Positions 55,774 to 64,000 of a stretch of DNA of 64,000 nt are shown piece by piece (the first letter of the stretch is position 1; the number at the start of each line of letters is the position of its first letter). The stretch comes from Mesorhizobium atlanticum. Its GTDB lineage: Bacteria; Pseudomonadota; Alphaproteobacteria; Rhizobiales; Rhizobiaceae. The notes beneath the pieces are model-generated. The model had not been told where the DNA came from. It worked only from the letters and a program-made list of their open reading frames with translations, and did no database searches. Both the position numbers and the translations under genes were made by a program. The stretch lies in assembly GCF_003289965.1 (NCBI RefSeq), contig NZ_QMBQ01000001.1, forward strand, positions 620,001 to 684,000. Direction: 5' to 3'.

Positions 55774-57858
55774 ATGAGGACTTTTCGTAGAACTGGCATT
55801 GCCGCCGGGCTGATGCTCGGCGTTTCGGTCCATGCGCTCAACGCCTTCGCTTCCGAGCCGACGATCCCGCCGGAGCCCGCGACATTCCCGGCCGAAGGCA
55901 AGATCCATTATGTGGCGCGCGACTCCATCCTGGAGTTCAAAGCGCTGCCCGAATATCACGAGCCGGACTGGGTGACCGAGAAATACGTCAAGACCGGCAA
56001 GCTGCCGCCGGTGAAGGACAGGCTGCCGAAGGAGCCACTGGTCTTCAAGACCGAGAACATGCCGGACGGCATCGGTGTCTATGGCGACACGATGCGCCAT
56101 GTCATCGGCGGCCGGCCGGAAGGCTGGAACTACGGTGCCGGTCAGACGCAAGGCTGGGGCGGCATCGACATCGGCCTGTCCGAATGCCTGACGCGCACGG
56201 CGCCGCTGTTCCAGGTCGAGGCCAAGGACACCGAGCCGCTGCCCAACCTCGCCAAGAGCTGGGACTGGTCGAGCGACGGCCACAAGCTGACCATGCATCT
56301 GATCGAAGGCGCCAAATGGTCCGACGGCGCGCCCTTCAATGCCGACGACGTCATGTTCTACTGGGACGACGAGGTCGTCGATCCGAACGTCTCGCCGCTC
56401 AACGGCGCCACGCCGGAAACTTTCGGCGTCGGCACGACGCTGAAGAAGATCGACGACTACACCGTCGAGTGGACGTTCAAGGAGGCGTTCCCGCGGCAAT
56501 ATCTCTATGCCATGGCCTACGGCACTTTCTGCCCCGGTCCCTCGCACATCCTGAAGCCGCAGCATCCGAAATATTCGAAGAACACCTACGACCAGTTCAA
56601 GAACGCGTTCCCGCCGGAATATATGAACATGCCGGTGATGGGCGCCTGGGTGCCGGTGGAATACAGGCCGGACGACATCATCGTCATGCGCCGCAACCCC
56701 TATTATTGGAAGGTCGACGAGAAGGGCAACCAACTGCCTTATCTCAACGAGTTGCACTACAAGCTCTCGACCTGGGCCGACCGCGACGTGCAGGCTGTTG
56801 CCGGCTCAGGCGACTTCTCGAACCTCGAGCAGCCGGAAAACTTCGTCGCCTCGCTGAAACGCGCGGCCGACAAAAACGCGCCGGCGCGCCTCGCCTTCGG
56901 CCCGCGTCTCATCGGCTACAATCTGCGCATGAACTTTTCCGCCAATGGCTGGGGCAACCCGGACGAACGCGGCCAGGCGATCCGCGAGCTGAACCGCAAC
57001 GAGGACTTCCGCAAGGCCGTCACCATGGCGCTCGACCGCAAGGCGCTGGGCGACTCTCTGGTCAAGGGTCCGTTCACCGCCATCTATCCGGGCGGCTTCT
57101 CATCCGGCACCAGCTTCTACGACCGCAAGTCGACGGTCTACTACCCCTTCGATCTCAAAGGCGCGAAAGCCTTGCTCGCCAAGGCCGGTCTCAAGGACAC
57201 CGACGGCGACGGCATCGTGAACTTCCCGGCCGGCACCGCCGGCGGCAAGGACGTCGAGATCGTGATGCTGGTCAACAACGACTACACCACCGACAAGAGC
57301 CTTGCCGAAGGCGTGGTCGCGCAGATGGAGAAGCTCGGCCTCAGGGTCGTGCTCAACGGGCTTAACGGCACGCAGCGCGATGCCACGCAATATTCCGGCC
57401 GCTTCGACTGGCTGATCCGGCGAAACGAAACCGAGCTCACCTCCGTCGTCCAAAACACCGAGCAGTTGGCGCCGGTCGGGCCCAAGACCAGTTGGAACCA
57501 TCGCGCGCCGGAAAGCGGCCAGGTCGACCTGATGCCCTTCGAAAAGGACCTCGTGGACATCGTCAACAAGTTCGTCTCGACGCAGGACAACGACCAGCGC
57601 GCCGAGCTGATGCGAAAGTTCCAGAAGATCTCGACCGAGCATGTCTACAATGTCGGCCTGACGGAATATCCGGGCGCGCTGATCATCAACAAGCGCTTCT
57701 CCAACATCCCGCAGGGCACGCCGATCTTCATGTTCAACTGGGCCGAGGATTCGATCATGCGCGAGCGCGTGTTCGTCAAGGCGGACAAGCAGGCCAAGTA
57801 TGAACTGTTCCCGCAGGAGCTGCCCGGAAAGCCGGGTGACAAGGGTCCAATGGATTAG
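55774..57858 (+). CDS. agpA: periplasmic alpha-galactoside-binding protein (AgpA-like, peptide-binding family 5)
   Basis: A 694-residue exported binding protein with a signal peptide (about 1-26, 'VHALNAFASEP'). It belongs to solute-binding family 5, normally used for oligopeptides: 'LPNLAKSWDWSSDGHKLTMHLIEGAKWSDGAPFNADDVMFYWDDEV' and 'MRRNPYYWKVDEKGNQLPYL' are typical. It is about 150 residues longer than dipeptide-binding DppA. In S. meliloti AgpA, the same family and context binds melibiose and raffinose, so the ligand here is inferred to be alpha-galactosides. GGGAGGAG lies six bases upstream of the ATG. Confidence 0.9.
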   Translation: MRTFRRTGIAAGLMLGVSVHALNAFASEPTIPPEPATFPAEGKIHYVARDSILEFKALPEYHEPDWVTEKYVKTGKLPPVKDRLPKEPLVFKTENMPDGIGVYGDTMRHVIGGRPEGWNYGAGQTQGWGGIDIGLSECLTRTAPLFQVEAKDTEPLPNLAKSWDWSSDGHKLTMHLIEGAKWSDGAPFNADDVMFYWDDEVVDPNVSPLNGATPETFGVGTTLKKIDDYTVEWTFKEAFPRQYLYAMAYGTFCPGPSHILKPQHPKYSKNTYDQFKNAFPPEYMNMPVMGAWVPVEYRPDDIIVMRRNPYYWKVDEKGNQLPYLNELHYKLSTWADRDVQAVAGSGDFSNLEQPENFVASLKRAADKNAPARLAFGPRLIGYNLRMNFSANGWGNPDERGQAIRELNRNEDFRKAVTMALDRKALGDSLVKGPFTAIYPGGFSSGTSFYDRKSTVYYPFDLKGAKALLAKAGLKDTDGDGIVNFPAGTAGGKDVEIVMLVNNDYTTDKSLAEGVVAQMEKLGLRVVLNGLNGTQRDATQYSGRFDWLIRRNETELTSVVQNTEQLAPVGPKTSWNHRAPESGQVDLMPFEKDLVDIVNKFVSTQDNDQRAELMRKFQKISTEHVYNVGLTEYPGALIINKRFSNIPQGTPIFMFNWAEDSIMRERVFVKADKQAKYELFPQELPGKPGDKGPMD

Positions 57859-57895
57859 GAGTTCGATGTAAGGTTTACCTCCCCTGACGAGAGAC

Positions 57896-57923
57896 GTCCG
57901 GCCGCGTCGCGGCGCGGCCGGAC
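57896..57923 (+). other. intercistronic hairpin between agpA and agpB
   Basis: A perfect 11-bp stem: GTCCGGCCGCG (57896-57906) and CGCGGCCGGAC (57913-57923), six-base loop, 37 bases after the agpA stop. It is not followed by a T-run. Position and character match the hairpin behind the sugar-binding-protein gene of the ribitol operon. Confidence 0.8.
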
Positions 57924-57984
57924 AAACGAAACCTCCGAACGCACCCCAGGGGAGCGGCGGGCAGACAAGAAGGCGGACGATCCG

Positions 57985-58992
57985 ATGCTGCGGTTCCTGC
58001 TCATGCGCATCGCCTCGGCGATCCCAGTTCTCGCCATATTGAGCCTGGTCACCTTCGCCATCATCCAGGCACCGCCGGGCGACTATGCCGACTACATCAA
58101 GTCGCAGCTGATCAACCAGGGCGGCGCCTCCTACGCCGAAGCCGACGCGCAGGCGCAGGCCTATCGCGTCGAACATGGCCTCGATAAGCCGCTGCCTGTC
58201 CAGTATTTCAACTGGATCGGCGGCATCATCACGCGCGGCGATTTCGGCTACAGCCTCTATTACAACAAGCCGGTGGCTGACGTAGTGGGTGAACGCCTGC
58301 CGCGCACGCTGCTGCTGGCGCTGGTCTGCCACCTGCTCGCCTCGGTGCTCGGCATCACCTTCGGCATATGGGCGGCGACAAGGCAGTATAGCTGGATCGA
58401 CTCGACACTTTCGGCGATCTCGTTCCTCGGCATGACGGTGCCGCGCTTCCTGATGGCGCTGATCATCGTCTATCTGCTGGTCTTCCAGTTCAACGTGTCG
58501 GAGATCGGCTCGTTCTTCTCGCCGCAATATGGCGGCGCGCCGTGGTCCTGGGCGAAGTTCGTCGACCTCGTGAAGCATGTCTGGCCGGTGGTGGCGATCG
58601 CGACCTTCGGCGGCCTCGCCTACAACATGCGGGTCATGCGCGGCAATCTGCTCGACACGTTGAACATGCAGTATGTCGAGACGGCCAAGGCCAAGGGATT
58701 GACCGGCGGCGCCGTGGTGATGCGCCATGCCGTGCCCAACGCGCTGCATCCGCTGGTGATGTATCAGGGCGTGGTGCTGCCCTATATGCTCACCGGCGAG
58801 ATCGAGACGGCGATCATCTTCGCGCTGCCGACCGTCGGCCCGGCCATCGTCGGCTCGATGGCGGTCGGCGACGTCTACGTCACCGCGACCTTCATGATGG
58901 TGCTCTCGGCGACGCTCATCGTCGGCAATATCATCGCCGACCTGCTGCTGGTCCTGCTCGATCCGCGCGTGCGCCAGTTCGGGGAGCGCTAG
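57985..58992 (+). CDS. agpB: ABC transporter permease, DppB family (AgpB-like)
   Basis: A 335-residue permease with six helices, starting with 'RFLLMRIASAIPVLAILSLVTFAII' as in DppB/OppB. The ATPase-contact loop is 'RGNLLDTLNMQYVETAKAKGLTGGAVVMRHAVPNALHPLV'. It pairs with the next gene to form the membrane channel. The stop is immediately followed by the agpC start (no gap), indicating tight coupling. In the S. meliloti locus the equivalent gene is agpB. Confidence 0.9.
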   Translation: MLRFLLMRIASAIPVLAILSLVTFAIIQAPPGDYADYIKSQLINQGGASYAEADAQAQAYRVEHGLDKPLPVQYFNWIGGIITRGDFGYSLYYNKPVADVVGERLPRTLLLALVCHLLASVLGITFGIWAATRQYSWIDSTLSAISFLGMTVPRFLMALIIVYLLVFQFNVSEIGSFFSPQYGGAPWSWAKFVDLVKHVWPVVAIATFGGLAYNMRVMRGNLLDTLNMQYVETAKAKGLTGGAVVMRHAVPNALHPLVMYQGVVLPYMLTGEIETAIIFALPTVGPAIVGSMAVGDVYVTATFMMVLSATLIVGNIIADLLLVLLDPRVRQFGER

Positions 58993-60129
58993 ATGCTGGC
59001 GCGCGATCCATCCCCGCCGCCGCCAGCCGAAGGCGTGACCATCGCCGAGCCGGCGCATGGCAATGAGAGCTACATCGCGCTGGTCTGGCGCCGGCTAAAG
59101 CGCTCCTGGACCGGCATGGCCGGGCTCTTCCTGGTCGTGCTGCTGCTTGTCATGGCGGTGTTCGCGGATTTCATCGCACCCTCGGATCCGAAGGCGACCG
59201 ATGTCGCCTTCGCGCCACCGCAGGTGCCGAGCTTTCACGACAAGGACGGCAATTTCACCTTCCGGCCGAGAATCTATGCGCTGGCCGACTCGGCCGATCT
59301 CGATCCGGTTACCTTCCAGCCGATCGTCGGACCCGACTACGACAATCCGCGCCTGCTCGGCTTCTTCGTTGAGGGCGCGCCCTACAGGCTGTTCGGGCTG
59401 ATCCCGGCCGACCGGCATTTCTTCGCCTCGATGGACGGCCAGCCGGTGCATATCCTCGGCACCGACAAGTTCGGCCGCGACGTGCTCTCGCGCGCCATCC
59501 ACGGCTCGCGGGTTTCGCTGATGATCGCGCTGACGGTGGTCTTCATCATCACGCTGATCGGCACTACCGTCGGCATGGTCTCCGGCTATTTCGGCGGCAA
59601 GTTCGATGTCTGGATGCAGCGCTTCGTCGAGCTGGTGCTCGCCTTCCCGCAGCTGCCGCTTTATCTGGCGCTGACGACGCTGATCCCGGTCACGGCGCCG
59701 ACCAACGTCTTCCTCGGCTTCGTCATCATCGTCATGTCGGCGCTGGGTTGGGCGCAGATGTCGCGCGAAGTGCGCGGCAAGACGCTGGCGCTGGCGCGGA
59801 TCGACTATGTGCGCGCCGCCATGGCGGTCGGCGCCACCGACCGGCGCATCATCATGCAGCACATTTTCCCCAATGTGATGAGCCATGTGATCGTCGCGGT
59901 GACGATCGCCATCCCGACCGTGGTGCTGCTCGAAGCCTTTCTCGGCTTCCTCGGCTTCGCCGTGAAGCCGCCGCTGATCTCCTGGGGGCTGATGCTGCAG
60001 GACACCGCGACCTATTCGGTCATCGGCACCTATCCGTGGATCCTGTCGCCGGTCGGCTTCGTGCTGGTCACCGTGTTTGCTTTCAACGCGCTGGGCGACG
60101 GTCTGCGCGATGCCGTCGATCCTTATTGA
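58993..60129 (+). CDS. agpC: ABC transporter permease, DppC family (AgpC-like)
   Basis: A 378-residue permease. A DppC-type N-terminal helix ('GMAGLFLVVLLLVMAVFADFIAPSDPKATD') is followed by an unusually long periplasmic segment of about 100 residues before 'HILGTDKFGRDVLSRAIHGSRVSLMIA'. The ATPase-contact loop is 'LALARIDYVRAAMAVGATDRRIIMQHIFPNVM'. The inserted segment makes it longer than the usual ~300 residues of DppC, which may relate to its sugar substrate. It abuts agpB and ends ten bases before agpD. Confidence 0.9.
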   Translation: MLARDPSPPPPAEGVTIAEPAHGNESYIALVWRRLKRSWTGMAGLFLVVLLLVMAVFADFIAPSDPKATDVAFAPPQVPSFHDKDGNFTFRPRIYALADSADLDPVTFQPIVGPDYDNPRLLGFFVEGAPYRLFGLIPADRHFFASMDGQPVHILGTDKFGRDVLSRAIHGSRVSLMIALTVVFIITLIGTTVGMVSGYFGGKFDVWMQRFVELVLAFPQLPLYLALTTLIPVTAPTNVFLGFVIIVMSALGWAQMSREVRGKTLALARIDYVRAAMAVGATDRRIIMQHIFPNVMSHVIVAVTIAIPTVVLLEAFLGFLGFAVKPPLISWGLMLQDTATYSVIGTYPWILSPVGFVLVTVFAFNALGDGLRDAVDPY

Positions 60130-60139
60130 GGTGGCCGGG

Positions 60140-61810
<1,671 letters not shown>

Positions 61811-61831
61811 ATCAAGTGCCGGAGGCTTACA

Positions 61832-63202
61832 GTGGTTAGAAATCCCAGGATCGCGTTCATCGGCGCCGGCTCGACGGTGTTCATGAAAAACATCGTCGGC
61901 GACGTGCTGCAGCGGCCGGCGCTGTCGGGCGCGACGATCGCGCTGATGGACATCAATCCGCAGCGGCTGGAAGAGAGCGCCGTCGTCGTCAACAAGCTGA
62001 TCGCGACGCTCGGCGTCAAGGCGAAGGCCGAGACCTATTCCGACCGGCGCAAGGCGCTGAAAGGCGCCGACTTCGTCGTCGTCGCCTTCCAGATCGGCGG
62101 CTACGAGCCCTGCACCGTCACCGATTTCGAGGTGCCGAAGAAATACGGCCTGCGCCAGACCATCGCCGACACGTTGGGCGTCGGCGGCATCATGCGGGGC
62201 CTGAGGACCGTGCCGCATCTGTGGAAGATCTGCGAGGACATGCTCGCCGTCTGCCCGGAGGCGATCATGCTGCAATATGTCAACCCGATGGCGATCAACA
62301 CCTGGGCGATCGCCGAGAAATACCCGACGATCAAGCAGGTCGGGCTCTGCCATTCGGTGCAGGGCACGGCGATGGAATTGGCGCACGACCTCGACCTTCC
62401 CTATGAGGAGATCCGATACCGCTCGGCCGGCATCAATCACATGGCGTTCTATCTCAAATTCGAGCATCGCCAGGCGGACGGCTCCTATCGCGACCTCTAT
62501 CCGGACCTTGTCCGCGCCTATCGCGAAGGCCGCGCGCCGAAGCCGGGCTGGAACCCGCGCTGCCCGAACAAGGTGCGCTACGAGATGCTGACCCGGCTCG
62601 GCTATTTCGTCACCGAAAGCTCGGAGCATTTTGCTGAGTACACACCTTATTTCATCAAGGACGGGCGGCCCGACCTGATCGAGAAATATGGGATTCCGCT
62701 CGACGAGTATCCAAAACGGTGCATCGAGCAGATCGAGCGCTGGAAGGGACAGGCGGAAGCCTACCGGTCGGCCGAACGGATCGAGGTCGAGCAGTCCAGG
62801 GAATACGCCTCCTCAATCATGAACTCGGTGTGGACCGGCGAGCCGTCGGTGATCTACGGCAATGTCCGCAACAATGGCTGCATCACCTCGCTGCCTTTCG
62901 ACTGCGCGGCCGAGGTGCCGTGCCTTGTCGATGCCTCCGGAATCCAGCCGACCTACATCGGCGACCTGCCGCCGCAGCTGACGGCGCTGATCCGCACCAA
63001 CATCAATGTGCAGGAGCTGACGGTGCGGGCGCTGATGAGCGAGAATCGCGAGCACATCTACCACGCGGCCATGATGGATCCGCACACCGCGGCCGAGCTC
63101 GACCTCGACCAGATCTGGTCGCTGGTCGACGACCTGCTCGCCGCGCATGGCGACTGGCTGCCGGCCTGGGCGCGCGGCGGGCGCAAGAGCGCGGCGGCCT
63201 GA
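61832..63202 (+). CDS. GH4 family alpha-galactosidase (MelA/AgaL2-like)
   Basis: A 456-residue GH4 enzyme. 'RIAFIGAGSTVFMKNIVGDVL' binds NAD, 'QYVNPMAINTWAIAEK' and 'VGLCHSVQGTAMELAHDL' (metal Cys/His) are present, and 'RSAGINHMAFYLKFEH' closely follows E. coli MelA. An alpha-galactosidase acting on melibiose is therefore the best call. The GTG start has GGAGG six bases upstream. It ends the agp operon, as agaL2 does in S. meliloti, and converges with purD nine bases away. Confidence 0.9.
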   Translation: MVRNPRIAFIGAGSTVFMKNIVGDVLQRPALSGATIALMDINPQRLEESAVVVNKLIATLGVKAKAETYSDRRKALKGADFVVVAFQIGGYEPCTVTDFEVPKKYGLRQTIADTLGVGGIMRGLRTVPHLWKICEDMLAVCPEAIMLQYVNPMAINTWAIAEKYPTIKQVGLCHSVQGTAMELAHDLDLPYEEIRYRSAGINHMAFYLKFEHRQADGSYRDLYPDLVRAYREGRAPKPGWNPRCPNKVRYEMLTRLGYFVTESSEHFAEYTPYFIKDGRPDLIEKYGIPLDEYPKRCIEQIERWKGQAEAYRSAERIEVEQSREYASSIMNSVWTGEPSVIYGNVRNNGCITSLPFDCAAEVPCLVDASGIQPTYIGDLPPQLTALIRTNINVQELTVRALMSENREHIYHAAMMDPHTAAELDLDQIWSLVDDLLAAHGDWLPAWARGGRKSAAA

Positions 63203-63211
63203 AATTCGGGA

Positions 63212-64000
63212 TTACGCGCCGGCTTTCTCGCGCGCCACGGCCTGCCAGCCGATGTCGCGTCGACAGAAGCCCTGCGGCCAGTCGATACGGTCGACAGCCG
63301 CGTAGGCCTTTGCTTGCGCCTCGCCGACCGTCTTGCCGGTTGCCGTGACGTTGAGCACGCGGCCGCCATTGGCGACCAGCGCGCCGCCATTGATGGCGGT
63401 GCCGGCATGGAAGACCTGAACGCTCTCGCCTTCCGCCTTGTCGAGGCCGCGGATGACGGAGCCCTTTTCCGGCGTGCCGGGATAGCCGCGCGCCGCCATC
63501 ACCACGGTCAACGCCGTCTCGTTGCTCCAGCGGATCGACATATGCGTGAGCTGGCCGTCGACGGCGGCATTGAGCAGGACGAGCAGATCGTCCTTCAGCC
63601 GCATCATCAGCACCTGACATTCGGGATCGCCGAAGCGGGTGTTGTATTCGATGAGCTTCGGCCCTTGGTCGGTGATCATCAGGCCGGCAAAGAGGATGCC
63701 GGCGAAGGGCGCGCCGAGCTCGGCCATGCCGCGCATGGTCGGCTCAATGATCTCGCGCATGGTGCGCTCGGTCATTTCCGGCGTCATCACCGGCGCCGGC
63801 GAATAGGCGCCCATGCCGCCGGTGTTCGGCCCGGTATCGCCGTCGCCGACGCGCTTGTGGTCCTGCGCGGTACCGAAGGGCAGCGCGGTGGCGCCGTCGC
63901 ACAGGCAAAAGAAGCTCGCCTCCTCGCCGGTCAGATATTCCTCGACCACGACCTCGGCGCCGGCGGCCCCGAATGCGCCGTCGAAACAGGCTTCCAGCGC
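63212..64000 (-). CDS. purD: phosphoribosylamine-glycine ligase, C-terminal part (gene starts right of window)
   Basis: The last 262 residues of PurD, which joins phosphoribosylamine and glycine with ATP in purine synthesis. The ATP-grasp part is visible in '[20 protein letters not shown]', '[25 protein letters not shown]' and '[26 protein letters not shown]'. The C-terminal domain reads '[19 protein letters not shown]...[25 protein letters not shown]'. The frame is open to the window edge. Confidence 0.96.
   Translation of the reverse strand, partial: ALEACFDGAFGAAGAEVVVEEYLTGEEASFFCLCDGATALPFGTAQDHKRVGDGDTGPNTGGMGAYSPAPVMTPEMTERTMREIIEPTMRGMAELGAPFAGILFAGLMITDQGPKLIEYNTRFGDPECQVLMMRLKDDLLVLLNAAVDGQLTHMSIRWSNETALTVVMAARGYPGTPEKGSVIRGLDKAEGESVQVFHAGTAINGGALVANGGRVLNVTATGKTVGEAQAKAYAAVDRIDWPQGFCRRDIGWQAVAREKAGA

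Overview
The window is GC-rich chromosomal DNA of a rhizobial alphaproteobacterium, most like Mesorhizobium or a close Phyllobacteriaceae relative. This rests on gene content and order recognised from the translated sequences, not on a search. Signs are the coxBA-ctaB-ctaG-coxC block running into DUF983-SURF1-ispH-thrB-rnhA, an exported IalB-like protein, an agp-type alpha-galactoside locus, a ribitol locus, and several rhizobial intergenic palindromes. I see no rRNA, tRNA, CRISPR array, phage or insertion sequence.

Layout. 1-5.1 kb: the 3' end of thrC, an M16 zinc peptidase, a GNAT acetyltransferase and a membrane GGDEF/EAL protein whose GGDEF site is degenerate. 5.1-7.9 kb: a palindromic repeat, YqgE, and an envelope/redox set (DsbD-like domain protein, peroxiredoxin, DUF2938). 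7.9-17.6 kb (minus strand): respiratory aa3-type cytochrome c oxidase and its assembly genes, followed by SURF1, ispH, thrB and rnhA. 17.9-25.3 kb: mostly exported proteins (IalB-like, YbjN, a C93 cysteine peptidase and a caspase-fold protein lacking its catalytic Cys), plus TldD and a sirtuin. 25.4-32.8 kb (mostly minus strand): two RNA methyltransferases, dxs, pirin, DUF2277, xseB and an HDAC-family amidohydrolase. 32.9-33.9 kb: a cobalamin riboswitch in front of bluB. 34-44.6 kb: housekeeping genes (ribB, aroC, fabI, dnaJ-like, pdxH) and an acyl-CoA dehydrogenase/enoyl-CoA hydratase pair.

44.8-51.7 kb is a ribitol (adonitol) operon on the minus strand: AraC regulator, periplasmic sugar-binding protein, single-domain ATPase, permease, ribitol 2-dehydrogenase and D-ribulokinase. 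Together these would import ribitol and convert it through D-ribulose to D-ribulose 5-phosphate. 51.9-53.1 kb is an exported GH25 lysozyme-like protein. 53.1-63.2 kb matches the agpT-agaL1-agpABCD-agaL2 layout known from Sinorhizobium meliloti: an AraC regulator, two GH4 glycosidases, and a peptide-type ABC transporter that in that system carries melibiose and raffinose. The window ends inside purD.

The most interesting signals outside ordinary genes are the pseudo-caspase, a 9.7-copy heptanucleotide array between the two ribitol catabolic genes (with a related array over the aroC stop codon), matching hairpins behind both solute-binding-protein genes, a MerR-type operator candidate, and three families of dispersed palindromes.
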